Assembly (NCBI RefSeq): GCF_000153105.1
Contig: NZ_CH672376.1
Coordinates: forward strand, 4,117,315-4,181,314
DNA length: 64,000 nt
Source of the DNA: Blastopirellula marina DSM 3645
GTDB lineage: Bacteria > Planctomycetota > Planctomycetia > Pirellulales > Pirellulaceae
Direction of reading: 5' to 3'
Of this stretch, positions 20,742 to 30,736 are shown piece by piece. Within the stretch, counting starts at the first letter, position 1, and each line of letters starts with the position of its first letter. The notes beneath the pieces were generated by a model that worked only from the letters and a program-made list of their open reading frames with translations, was not told where the DNA came from and ran no database searches. A program made the position numbers and the translations under genes.

Positions 20742-20918
20742 GCGGATTCTGTTCGCGGATTGCAGCGGATGATGATTTTCGATTTTGATCCGCCGGACCA
20801 ACTGCCGATGAGACGCCCACCGCGGATTAGGTCCGCTTACCGACTACGCAGGCCCAGATCGCGGAGCTATTCGGGCCAACCGGATGCCGTTATTGAAAAT
20901 AGCGAAACGGGCTACGAA
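20698..20918. repeat. Inverted repeat element, copy 2, overlapping the oleA stop
   Basis: CGGTTGGCC (20698-20706) with GCGATAGCTCTGCTATCGG is mirrored by GGCCAACCG (20874-20882) and ends in CGGGCTACGAA (to 20918), the same blocks as the element at 9801-10080. TTACGGCTGCGCCGC, also found in copy 1, is present here as its complement just before the oleA stop. The left arm runs through the last codons of oleA. Confidence 0.7.
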
Positions 20919-20937
20919 AAGAGTTGGGCGGCAGCAT

Positions 20938-21741
20938 CTACTTGTTCATCGTCCGCTCAATAATGTCGCGATCAAAGTAGTTGATCGACATGCCGGCGTC
21001 GACGACCAGGTTTTGGGCTTGGATGCCGCTGCTCCGCGGGCTGAGCAAAAAGATGGCGACGTTCGCCGCTTCGTCGGTTTGCAGCGCCTGCTTCCGCGGG
21101 ATCGCTTGTTCGGCGAACAGATAGGCGTCGACATAGCCGGGAATGCCGGCCGATGCGGATGTCTTGAGCAAGCTGGGTCCGACGGCGTTAAAGCGAACCT
21201 GCGAGAACTGGCTGAAGCTCTTCGCCAAGAACGCCAGCGACGAATCGAGCGCCGCTTTGATCGGCGCCATAAAACCGTAGTTCTCGCTGGCCATGCGGGT
21301 CGTCGAGATCGAGATCGTCACCACCGACGCATCGGGGGCGAACAGCTCTTTGAGCGCGTTGGAAAGCGCCGTTAGCGAGAAGCAGGAGATGTCGACCGCT
21401 TGCAGAAATTGCTTTTTGGTCGTCTCGTGAAACGGCCGCATGCCTTCGCTGTAATCGGCGAAGGCGATCGAGTGGACCAGTCCATGCACGACGCTATGCG
21501 TCGCGGCGATCTTGGCCGGCAGCGCGGCGATTTCAGCTTCGTGCTCGACATCGCAAACGTGGACTTCACGATTGGCCAGCAGTTTCGCCAGGCTTTCTTT
21601 GCGCGTCTCGCTGCGGACGACATAGACGACCGTCGCGCCTTCGCTTTCGAGCGATGCGGCGATCTTCCAGGCGATGCTTTTGCGGTTGGCGACGCCGCAG
21701 ACGACGAAGGTTTTGCCTGATAGCTGGAGGAAATCGCTCAC
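20938..21741 (-). CDS. FabI-like enoyl-ACP reductase (SDR family)
   Basis: Enoyl-ACP reductases reduce the trans-2 double bond of acyl-ACP with NAD(P)H. The 267-residue product has the FabI-type cofactor loop [13 protein letters not shown] at the N-terminus, [14 protein letters not shown], and the Y-x6-K active site (Tyr155, Lys162 in [13 protein letters not shown]). The first FabI tyrosine (Tyr146 of E. coli) is Ile145 here; InhA has Phe at that place, so activity is still plausible. A GTG start at 21741, four bases after the dehydratase stop, is chosen over the longer frame. It is last in the operon with the dehydratase, two CrtI-like flavoproteins, ACP and KAS. Substrate is probably an unusual or unsaturated acyl-ACP. 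Confidence 0.8.
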   Translation of the reverse strand: MSDFLQLSGKTFVVCGVANRKSIAWKIAASLESEGATVVYVVRSETRKESLAKLLANREVHVCDVEHEAEIAALPAKIAATHSVVHGLVHSIAFADYSEGMRPFHETTKKQFLQAVDISCFSLTALSNALKELFAPDASVVTISISTTRMASENYGFMAPIKAALDSSLAFLAKSFSQFSQVRFNAVGPSLLKTSASAGIPGYVDAYLFAEQAIPRKQALQTDEAANVAIFLLSPRSSGIQAQNLVVDAGMSINYFDRDIIERTMNK

Positions 21742-21745
21742 TCGA

Positions 21746-22177
21746 TTACGCTCCCGGGGCCGGCGCCAAAGTACACGCAAAATCGAACCGGACGGCGACT
21801 TTGCCGTCGCAGGTCGCTTTCCCCTGCATGAAGAAGGCGTCGGCCATGCGCTCGGTCAGTTTCACTTCGATCTCGATCGTGTCGCCGGGACGGATCATCT
21901 TTTTGAACTTCACGTCGCTCAAGCGGGTCGCGACCGGAACGCCTTTGCCTTCGGCGGCGAACTTCGACAGCAGGATCGCGCCGCACTGCATCGTCGCTTC
22001 GCACAGGATGACGCCGGGAACGAGCGGAAAGTCGGGATAGTGTCCCTGGAAAAAGTATTCGTCGGCGTTAAAGGTCTTGCGGCAAACGATCGTGTCGTCG
22101 TCTTGGCGCACGATTTCGTCGACCAGCAACATCGGCGGTCGGTGAGGAATCGCCGCGTAAATGGCTTCGCGTGTCAT
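21746..22177 (-). CDS. FabZ-like 3-hydroxyacyl-ACP dehydratase
   Basis: The 143-residue hot-dog-fold protein dehydrates 3-hydroxyacyl-ACP. It shows [14 protein letters not shown] at the start and [23 protein letters not shown], holding the catalytic pair His46 and Glu60 with the same 14-residue spacing as FabZ. The last third ([17 protein letters not shown]...[10 protein letters not shown]) also fits. It starts six bases after the upstream flavoprotein gene and ends four bases before the reductase, so all three are tightly co-translated. In a pathway making polyunsaturated chains it could introduce or isomerise double bonds, but that is inference. Confidence 0.88.
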   Translation of the reverse strand: MTREAIYAAIPHRPPMLLVDEIVRQDDDTIVCRKTFNADEYFFQGHYPDFPLVPGVILCEATMQCGAILLSKFAAEGKGVPVATRLSDVKFKKMIRPGDTIEIEVKLTERMADAFFMQGKATCDGKVAVRFDFACTLAPAPGA

Positions 22178-22183
22178 GAATGC

Positions 22184-23635
<1,452 letters not shown>

Positions 23636-23723
23636 GCGTAAACTCGACCTGATCTCGTAATTCTAATGTTCGGAAGTAGCGTTGGCCGCTTGGGAGGGGG
23701 CAGAGCGGCGACGCGCCAAATGC

Positions 23724-25115
23724 TTAGCTGGCGGCTTGCAAGACGTGCCGATTGGCGATCGACAAACCGCTGACGATCGACCCTATGATACCGACAAAAC
23801 CTTGATCTGTCCCGCAGATGTAAAGGTCTTTCAGATGCGTTTCGCCGCTCAGCCGCTTTTCGGGCGCTCCATACACGGCGCCGTTGTCGTGCCAGGTGTA
23901 ACGATGGATCGTTTTCGGCGTAAACATGTCGGTCGCGACGATATGGCGGCGAAAATCAGGGATAAAGCGAACCGCCGATGCGACCGCCTGGTCGTACCAT
24001 TTCAGTTTCGCTTGTTGATAATCGGCGTCCGACATGGTGGTCCAGCGCTCAAAGTTGGCCAGCGTCGTGATCCGCATGAAACCTTCGTCGAGCTGCACGT
24101 CACCTGGGTAGACAAAATTGTTGGGCGAACAAATCACGCCGGTGCGCGTATCGCAAATCTCGTTGCGCGGCATTTCCCAGTGGAACTTATTGGAGTCGTT
24201 GTAAAAGACGATCGTCGGATCGAATCCGACGTCACGCGGCTGCTGATTGAGGACCGAGATGCTCTCGATAAAGCTCAGCACGCCAGGCGAGCCTTCCAGC
24301 TTCTCTTGAGGTTGCCCGCACATCCGCATCGTCTCGAACCAACCGGCCGAAGAGATGATCTTGCGCGCCTGCAACTCTTCGCCGCTGTCGAGCACCACGC
24401 CGACCGCTTTGTCGTCGTCATGCACGATGCGCTGCACGCCGTTGCGCAGACGAAGTTCGCCGCCAAGTTCGCGATATTTGCGAACCAGATTTTTCAGCAG
24501 CAATCGAACCCCTTTTAGCGGTCGGGCGAACCCTTCCAGGAAGATGCTGCGAAACATGATGCAGAACTGGCCCCAGTCCATGTCGGTTTCGCGAGCATTT
24601 CCGTACCACATCAGCGGACAGAGGAGCATCTCGACCAGCAGCGGATCGCCGAGCGTTTCGCCCAGGATGTCGCGTGCCGAGCCTGCGTAGTTGTCATCCG
24701 AGATATCGTCGTAGTCGATGATGCTGCCGAGCAGGCGCTCAAACGCGTCGCTCTTGCCGGGGAATTTGGCTGCGATTTCGCTTTTTAGCAGTTCGATATC
24801 GTTGTCGAACGCCAGCGAAACGTCGGGAAACGCGATCATCGATCCCCGTTGTTCGCACAGCGCGAACTCTTCCCACTTGAACCGCAGCTGCCGCAAGAGC
24901 CGACCGAGCGGCCCGCGACGATCCCCCTTGGGGGCATAGTTGGTGACCGCATGCAAGCCGACGTCAAAATCACGTCCGGCCATGCGATAGAACGAATTGA
25001 GCCCACCGATGGTGTAGTGGCGCTCCAGGATGCAAACGTTCTGGCCGTAGTAGGCGAGCCGGATTCCGGCCGCCAATCCCGACATCCCAGCGCCAATGAT
25101 GATCACGTCGTACAT
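23724..25115 (-). CDS. CrtI/phytoene desaturase-type FAD oxidoreductase B
   Basis: This 463-residue protein begins MYDVIIIGAGMSGLAAGIRLAYYG with the FAD-binding GxGxxG, then LERHYTIGGLNSFYRMAGRDFDVGLHAVTN, typical of the CrtI/RetSat group, and ends with LKDLYICGTDQGFVGIIGSIVSGLSIANRHVL, the C-terminal FAD motif. It follows the ACP gene by 74 bp and precedes flavoprotein A by 88 bp. Pairs of such flavoproteins next to FAS II genes are known from anammox clusters proposed for ladderane lipids. Substrate is unknown; desaturation or isomerisation of an ACP-bound chain is the best guess. Confidence 0.8.
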   Translation of the reverse strand: MYDVIIIGAGMSGLAAGIRLAYYGQNVCILERHYTIGGLNSFYRMAGRDFDVGLHAVTNYAPKGDRRGPLGRLLRQLRFKWEEFALCEQRGSMIAFPDVSLAFDNDIELLKSEIAAKFPGKSDAFERLLGSIIDYDDISDDNYAGSARDILGETLGDPLLVEMLLCPLMWYGNARETDMDWGQFCIMFRSIFLEGFARPLKGVRLLLKNLVRKYRELGGELRLRNGVQRIVHDDDKAVGVVLDSGEELQARKIISSAGWFETMRMCGQPQEKLEGSPGVLSFIESISVLNQQPRDVGFDPTIVFYNDSNKFHWEMPRNEICDTRTGVICSPNNFVYPGDVQLDEGFMRITTLANFERWTTMSDADYQQAKLKWYDQAVASAVRFIPDFRRHIVATDMFTPKTIHRYTWHDNGAVYGAPEKRLSGETHLKDLYICGTDQGFVGIIGSIVSGLSIANRHVLQAAS

Positions 25116-25189
25116 GGTGCTGCTGCTAGGAAATGCGAACGGTTACTGGGCGAGCGGCGTCAGCTGACGCCGCTTGCTGAGGGGCCTGA

Positions 25190-25441
25190 TTACAGGTCTT
25201 TCATCTTCGGCTCGAGATAGGCGACGGTGCTCGCCATCGAAGCGAGTTCCGTGTATTCCTCTTCCGGAATCTGCACGCGGTGACGCTTGCGGAGTTCCAT
25301 GACAATGTCCAGGAAGTCCATGCTGTCGAGCTCGAGTTGCTCGCGAAAGGGCTTCGCGTCGTCGATGTCGGAGATGTCGTCATCCGGGGCGATGTCGCGC
25401 AAGATGTCTAGAACTTCCTCACGAATTTCCGCTGGCGTCAC
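25190..25441 (-). CDS. Dedicated acyl carrier protein
   Basis: The 83-residue protein has an ACP-type helix 1 (PAEIREEVLDILRDIAP) and the phosphopantetheine site Ser40 in LELDSMDFLDIVMEL, followed by the usual acidic helix and IPEEEYTELASMASTVAYLE. Its gene lies 25 bp downstream of the KAS gene. It differs strongly from the ACP at 13417. It is probably the carrier on which the chain handled by this operon is built. Confidence 0.9.
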   Translation of the reverse strand: MTPAEIREEVLDILRDIAPDDDISDIDDAKPFREQLELDSMDFLDIVMELRKRHRVQIPEEEYTELASMASTVAYLEPKMKDL

Positions 25442-25466
25442 TGCGTTCTATCTCCTGCGTTGCCGC

Positions 25467-26720
25467 TTAAAGTTTGCGAATAATGGCCACTGAGTTGATC
25501 CCTAACATACCGAACGAATTGTTCAGGATGTAACGGACCGGCCCAATTTCTTTCGGTTCGTTGATCACCAGACCCGGCAGTTGGCAATCGGGATCAAGAT
25601 CATCGACATTGATGGTCGCATGCACGACGCCGTCTTCAAACGCCGGCAAGTTGCCTGACATTTCTAAGGCGCCGGCCGCTCCCATCGCATGACCGATGAA
25701 GCTCTTCGTATTGTTGATGTAGGTTTTGGTGCTCTTGCCGAACACGCGCCGCAGAGCGTCGCACTCTTGCGAATCCCCCAGCGTTGTACCGGTCGCATGC
25801 GTACTGACAATGTCAATTTGTTCGGCAACCAGTCCGGCTCGCTTCAGCGCTAGTTCGACGCATTGCGCTTGACGCTCGGGATTGGGGAGCACAAAGTCGG
25901 TCGCGTCGGTATTCATCGCGTAACCGGCCAGCTCACCGTAAATCTTAGCGCCGCGCTTTTTCGCGTCCGAAAGTCGCTCCAGCACGTAAACGCAGCCTCC
26001 TTCGGCCACCACGATGCCGTTGCGGGCCTTATCAAAGGGACGCGACGCTTGCGCTGGCACGTCGTGATGCGCTAGGGCGCCCTGACTTTTGAAGCCGGCG
26101 AAAATGCCAAACGTGTGGATACTTTCCGATACCCCCCCGGCCAGCGCTAGATCGCAGTCGCCCAGACGCAGCATTTGGGCGCCTTGGATGAGGCCGGCGT
26201 TTCCGGCGGCGCAAGCGGCGCCGATGGTGTAATGCGGTCCGGTGATCTCGCGGTTCAGGCAGATTTCGCCCGCCGGGTTGTTGGCCACGGTGCGGGGATT
26301 GTGGTGGTGCGACCAGCAACTTGTGTCGTAGTCGTACCCCTTCAGCTCGTAGACTTCGTTTTCGGTCTCGACGTTGCCGTGCTCGGTCACGCCGATGTAA
26401 ACGCCGACTTGGCTTTTATCGGTATTTTCCCAATCGATCCCCGAGTCGGCGATCGCTTCTGACGCGCAGTAGATGCCGATGCTGCCGGCTCGCGTACCGC
26501 GGCGAACTTCCCGTTTCGTCTGATGCCGGGTCGCTTCGTAGTCGCAGATTCCGGCGAGCGTGTCGCCGACATAGCGAATGTGGTAGTTCTGGACGCCGCT
26601 CTTGCCCGCCAACAGCGCAGACCGGTACTCAGCATACGAATTGCCATTCGGAGCGGTCAGGCCGATCCCCGTAATAACGATGCGTTGCGAATCCGGAAGT
26701 TGGTCGGGGCCCGCGATCAT
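25467..26720 (-). CDS. Beta-ketoacyl-ACP synthase II type (FabF-like)
   Basis: KAS enzymes extend acyl chains by two carbons using malonyl-ACP. The 417-residue product has the complete Cys-His-His triad: Cys170 in IGAACAAGNAG, His308 in STHATGTTLGD and His344 in KSFIGHAMGAAG. The fold markers VVITGIGLTAPNGN at the start and LNNSFGMLGINSVAIIRKL at the end fit the family, apart from a Gly-rich loop variant (FGMLGIN in place of FGFGGTN). It lies upstream of the ACP and 91 bp downstream of oleD. Presence of one KAS, one ACP, one dehydratase and one reductase implies iterative use. Confidence 0.9.
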   Translation of the reverse strand: MIAGPDQLPDSQRIVITGIGLTAPNGNSYAEYRSALLAGKSGVQNYHIRYVGDTLAGICDYEATRHQTKREVRRGTRAGSIGIYCASEAIADSGIDWENTDKSQVGVYIGVTEHGNVETENEVYELKGYDYDTSCWSHHHNPRTVANNPAGEICLNREITGPHYTIGAACAAGNAGLIQGAQMLRLGDCDLALAGGVSESIHTFGIFAGFKSQGALAHHDVPAQASRPFDKARNGIVVAEGGCVYVLERLSDAKKRGAKIYGELAGYAMNTDATDFVLPNPERQAQCVELALKRAGLVAEQIDIVSTHATGTTLGDSQECDALRRVFGKSTKTYINNTKSFIGHAMGAAGALEMSGNLPAFEDGVVHATINVDDLDPDCQLPGLVINEPKEIGPVRYILNNSFGMLGINSVAIIRKL

Positions 26721-26811
26721 GAACTGCTGCCGAAGGGTCGAGAGAAACAGTCCAAACTACCGACTCCCCTGCATGTTGACAAGATATGCAGGACGAATGA
26801 AGCGGCGTCGA

Positions 26812-27798
26812 TTAGAGGGTTTCGGCCAAACGCCGCATCCCCTCTTTCATGTTAATTTGCGGCTGATAGCCAAAATCGCGCCGCGCCGCCGAGAGGTCAA
26901 AATAATGATTGGTCGCCAGCTGAGCCGCCAAAAATCGGGTCATCCGCGGTTCGGTGTCATATTTTCGGGCAATTTTATACGCCGTCTCCAGCAACCGGCC
27001 GATCGCGAATGCGGCGCGATACGAGATTTTCCGCTCTAGCTTCGGAATTTTGGCCAATTCCAGCAGCTCGTTGATCCAATCCCAGCAGACGACCGGTTCC
27101 CCCTGGCTGAGGAAATACGCGTTGCCGCAAACGGCGCCGCCAGCGACCAGCGCAGCGGCGGCCTGCAGATGCGCGACGGCGGCGTTTTCGACATAGATCA
27201 TGTCGACCCTGTTTTTTCCGTCGCCGACGATCCGCAATTTCCCGCTCTTGGCTCGCTGGAGTAAACGGGGAATCAAATGTTGATCGCGCGGCCCCCAAAT
27301 CAGATGGGGACGCAGCGCACAGGTCAACAATTTTCCGGGCTGATTCGCGGCCAGCACTTGCTGTTCGGCGATCGCTTTGCTGCGGGGGTAATGTGCGAGC
27401 CAGCGGGTTGGATAGGGAACCGACTCGTCGACTCCGTTTTGATCGGTTCCGTCAAAGGTGACGCTCGGGCTGCTGGTGTAAACCAACTTGCCGACCCCGT
27501 GCTCTCGGCAGCCGGCCAGGATATTTTGCGTGCCGACGACGTTCGCTTGGTAAAAATCTTCCCAACGTCCCCAAATGCCGGCGATTGCGGCGGTGTGGAA
27601 GACGACGTCCTGATCGGCGCAGGCTTGCGAGACGATCTGCGCATCGGCGACATCGCCCCGCAGGCAGTTGACTCCGATCGCCGCCAGATCGGGATAGTCG
27701 CGCCGCCCGAGGACGCGTACTTGATCGCCGCGCGCAAGCAACTGCTCGACGATATATCGTCCCAAAAAACCGCCGCCGCCGGTGACAAGCGCTCGCAC
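26812..27798 (-). CDS. oleD: OleD-type NAD(P)-dependent 2-alkyl-3-oxoalkanoate reductase
   Basis: OleD reduces the beta-keto acid made by OleA to a beta-hydroxy acid. The 328-residue extended SDR has the cofactor motif TGGGGFLGRYIVEQL, DVVFHTAAIAGIWGRWEDFYQANVVGTQN, the serine strand KLVYTSSPSVTFDG and the active site Tyr/Lys in HYPRSKAIAEQ. The GIWG and SPSVTFDGTDQNGVDE segments are characteristic of the OleD/3-beta-HSD-like group. It lies between the KAS gene and a zinc-ribbon protein gene (39 bp gap) on the minus strand and shares the neighbourhood with oleA and oleC, which supports the assignment. Confidence 0.85.
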   Translation of the reverse strand: MRALVTGGGGFLGRYIVEQLLARGDQVRVLGRRDYPDLAAIGVNCLRGDVADAQIVSQACADQDVVFHTAAIAGIWGRWEDFYQANVVGTQNILAGCREHGVGKLVYTSSPSVTFDGTDQNGVDESVPYPTRWLAHYPRSKAIAEQQVLAANQPGKLLTCALRPHLIWGPRDQHLIPRLLQRAKSGKLRIVGDGKNRVDMIYVENAAVAHLQAAAALVAGGAVCGNAYFLSQGEPVVCWDWINELLELAKIPKLERKISYRAAFAIGRLLETAYKIARKYDTEPRMTRFLAAQLATNHYFDLSAARRDFGYQPQINMKEGMRRLAETL

Positions 27799-27836
27799 CA
27801 GATTCGCCTATTTACCAAGAGCCCTGTTGCCAAAAA

Positions 27837-28805
27837 TCAGTCGAGACCTTCGATCATCGATCGGGGGATCTTAAAGCGAAACGATCCACCGTCGCCGACT
27901 GCCTGGCCGGGTAAGTCGAGATAGAGATTTTGCACCGTCTGGGGATTAAAGTCTTCGCCGACGTCAAACACCACCGAATCGGTCCCTTCGTCCTTCGGCG
28001 CGAACGTTTTCTCCGGCGTGTTCCACTTCAGTTTGGCGATGTCGTCAAAGCGAAGCGGATAGTACGTGTTGCGCTGTTCGTCAGAAAGCTGCGCGGTGCG
28101 AAAGCCGGCCGGCGATTTGAATTCGGTGCCGTACCAGGTTTTAAAATCAATCGGACTCCCCGAACGGTTCGCCAGTTCGAGATAGACGACCATGAACGGG
28201 CGTCCCGACGTGACCAATTCGCCTTTCTCGTCTTGCCCGCGAACTTCGCCCCATTCGACATGATGGACCTTCACGCGTAGCCCGTCGATTCTCAGGTTTC
28301 TCTTCGACGCGTCGGCCCAATTGATGTAATAGTTGGGGTCGTTTTCCGATTTGTCGAGGACATCTTGAATTCGGTTGCCGACGTTGGTATTCGTTTCGGT
28401 GGCGACCACTTCGACTTCTTCGCCGCCGCCGCTGCTGCTGCCCATGATCAGATATTTCGCGACCGCGAAAACCAGAAAGAGCGCCACGGCGCCGAAACCG
28501 CCGGCGGCGATGTTGAAGATCAATTTCTCGTGCTGTTTAAAGAATGAGACGCCGGCCTCTCCGTCGGCGGGCTCTTCTCCTGCGCCGCCAGGCGGCGCCG
28601 ATTGCGGCTGCTTGGGAGGCGCTGGCGCAGATTTACGACCCGGTGATTTGGGGCGCGTTTGAATCACTGGCGGCGCAGCGGCCGCGGGCGCAGCCGGCAT
28701 GTCGGGAACCAAGAAGACGCCGCTGCAGGTCGGGCACTGCACCTGAGTTCCGGCAGCCGATTGAATTTCGAGCACGGTCGTACAGTGGGGACATCGCAGT
28801 TGCAT
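27837..28805 (-). CDS. Zinc-ribbon, single-pass membrane protein of unknown function
   Basis: The 322-residue product starts with a four-cysteine zinc ribbon (CPHC...CPTC, residues 5-26), a Pro/Ala-rich linker, one membrane helix (IFNIAAGGFGAVALFLVFAVAKYLIM, about residues 95-120) and an extracytoplasmic beta-rich domain with VKVHHVEWGEV and FMVVYLELANRSGSPIDFKTW, resembling DUF4352-type immunoglobulin-like domains. Such proteins are common in planctomycetes and uncharacterised. It sits between oleD and oleC in the same orientation, so it may be transcribed with the hydrocarbon genes, but nothing in it suggests an enzyme. Confidence 0.7.
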   Translation of the reverse strand: MQLRCPHCTTVLEIQSAAGTQVQCPTCSGVFLVPDMPAAPAAAAPPVIQTRPKSPGRKSAPAPPKQPQSAPPGGAGEEPADGEAGVSFFKQHEKLIFNIAAGGFGAVALFLVFAVAKYLIMGSSSGGGEEVEVVATETNTNVGNRIQDVLDKSENDPNYYINWADASKRNLRIDGLRVKVHHVEWGEVRGQDEKGELVTSGRPFMVVYLELANRSGSPIDFKTWYGTEFKSPAGFRTAQLSDEQRNTYYPLRFDDIAKLKWNTPEKTFAPKDEGTDSVVFDVGEDFNPQTVQNLYLDLPGQAVGDGGSFRFKIPRSMIEGLD

Positions 28806-29001
28806 TTTGACGTTGCGCTTTTCGAAAAAGTGAGGTGGCGCTGCGGGCTAGTGTGCTGATTCTCGGTTTGACTCCGACCGTGCTTTACCGTTCTTCATCC
28901 GTGGCTTTACCGTGTTCTATTTCTTAGCTTTTCGTACAGGTCGAATCACTTCACGATAGTTGCAACGGGCCAAGACTCTCCGATTTTGTGACCCATCTAT
29001 T

Positions 29002-30690
29002 TTAGTCTTGCGACGGTTCGTTGAGACGCTCCTCGGCCCAAACGGCGAGCTTTTCGCGAAAAATCTTGGCATTGTGACGGATATCGACCGGAAATGCAGG
29101 GTGCAGCAGAAAATCGTGTATCGTTTCGGTCAGCGGATGAGCGGCGCACAATTGACGCACTTCTTCTAGCAACGCGTCGATCGCTTCTCTGGACTGCGGG
29201 TACTTGTCGGACCAAGGCTCGACAATCATCACCGGAAATTGGTCACCCGGCTCGCCGACGCCGACCAGCGCACTGCGGAAGATGCTGGCGTGATTGTTGG
29301 CGATCGCTTCGCACGGAATCGTGAACATATCGCCGTCGATCGTCCGCACGCGATGCGCTTTGCGCCCGCAAAACCAAAAGCGATCTTCCGCATCGAGATA
29401 GCCGACGTCTCCCATTCGATGCCAGATTCGCTCGCCATCGGCGATCTTCGCCGCTTGGGTCGCCGCTTCGCTGGTGAAATAGCGGTGCGTCACCACCGGG
29501 CCGGTCACGATCAATTCGCCGATCTCTCCTTCGTCGACCGCTTCGCACTGGTCGAGCGTCGCGATGTCGGCGTCGGTGATGCGAATCACGCGCCATTGGA
29601 TGCCGCTGAAGCGCCGGCCGACGCAAGTTCCGGCGCCTTGGGCGGAAGCGAGCTCGGTTCCGTCGAGCACTTCGCTGGCGGCGATCGATGCGATCGGCAG
29701 CGCCTCGGTCGCTCCGTACGGCGTATAGATGTCTCCATCCGCGTGAATTGCGTTCTTCATCCGCCGCAGCACATGCGGCGGCACCGGCGCGCCGGCCGAG
29801 AGGACGCGTTTTAACGAGGGGAGACGAATCTCGTGCTGCTCGCAATAGAGACCGACTTTGTTCCAGACCGCCGGCGATGCGAACGACTGCGTGATTTGCC
29901 AGTCGTGGATCGGTTCGATGATGTTCAGCGGATTGACGGCGGCGGGGCGACTTGCGTCCATCTCGGGAATGACCGACGTCACGCCCATCGCGCTGTTGAA
30001 GAGGCCGAATAGCGGAAAGCCCGGCAAGTCGATCTCGCCTGGCTGAATGTCATAGCGATCGCGGATCTGCTGGACTTGTTCGTAGAAACCTTCATGCCGA
30101 AATAGCACGCCTTTGGGAGGCCCCGTGCTGCCGGTCGTGAAGATAATCGCCGCCGGATCATCCGCGGCGGCGGCCACCGGCTGAAAGTGGCTCGCGTCCG
30201 TTTTGCGCAAATCGTCGATCGTCGGACCACCCCAGAACCAGCGGCGGCCGACGGTGACGTTCATTTTGGCTTGTCCGTAGCGCCGCCCCATCAGAACGCG
30301 GACCGCTTGCACGATCGAAATTGCGACAAAGCCTTCCGGTTCGACCTGGTCGAGACAACGCAGCAAATTTTTCCGTCCCATTCCCGGATCGATCAGCACG
30401 CTGACCGCGCCAACCTTGAACAGCGCGAAGACCAGCGAGACAAAGTCGATGCTTGGTTTTACTAGCAACGCGAGTCGCGTGCCGGGGGTGACGCCGAGCG
30501 CGGCCAGACCGGCCGCCAGACGCGTGCTGTCGGCTTCTAGCTGGGCGAACGTGATCGTCTGATAGACGCGGCGACCATCGGCGTCACGTCGGCCAGGCGT
30601 CGCGATCGCAACAGCATCTCCTCGCTCCGCAGCGACTTGCGCCAGGAGAAGGCCGACGTTTTTTGAGGTGGACGAAGCGGCGGTCGTCAC
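29002..30690 (-). CDS. oleC: OleC-type AMP-dependent ligase (beta-lactone synthetase)
   Basis: OleC activates the beta-hydroxy acid from OleD with ATP and closes it to a cis-beta-lactone. The 562-residue ANL enzyme has the phosphate loop AIIFTTGSTGPPKGVLF, the YTPYGATEALP motif, GDVGYLDAEDRFWFCGRKAHRV (hinge region), and the OleC-like C-terminus DIRHNAKIFREKLAVWA, which carries the adenylation lysine. The segment SIVQAVRVLMGRR after the first domain also recalls OleC. It lies 46 bp after the ATP-grasp gene and upstream of the zinc-ribbon gene and oleD. A plain fatty acyl-CoA/AMP ligase is the alternative, but the oleA/oleD context favours OleC. Confidence 0.85.
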   Translation of the reverse strand: MTTAASSTSKNVGLLLAQVAAERGDAVAIATPGRRDADGRRVYQTITFAQLEADSTRLAAGLAALGVTPGTRLALLVKPSIDFVSLVFALFKVGAVSVLIDPGMGRKNLLRCLDQVEPEGFVAISIVQAVRVLMGRRYGQAKMNVTVGRRWFWGGPTIDDLRKTDASHFQPVAAAADDPAAIIFTTGSTGPPKGVLFRHEGFYEQVQQIRDRYDIQPGEIDLPGFPLFGLFNSAMGVTSVIPEMDASRPAAVNPLNIIEPIHDWQITQSFASPAVWNKVGLYCEQHEIRLPSLKRVLSAGAPVPPHVLRRMKNAIHADGDIYTPYGATEALPIASIAASEVLDGTELASAQGAGTCVGRRFSGIQWRVIRITDADIATLDQCEAVDEGEIGELIVTGPVVTHRYFTSEAATQAAKIADGERIWHRMGDVGYLDAEDRFWFCGRKAHRVRTIDGDMFTIPCEAIANNHASIFRSALVGVGEPGDQFPVMIVEPWSDKYPQSREAIDALLEEVRQLCAAHPLTETIHDFLLHPAFPVDIRHNAKIFREKLAVWAEERLNEPSQD

Positions 30691-30736
30691 AAGACTTACC
30701 GTTGAACGAGAGCGAAATGGATCAAAGCTCGGTAAT

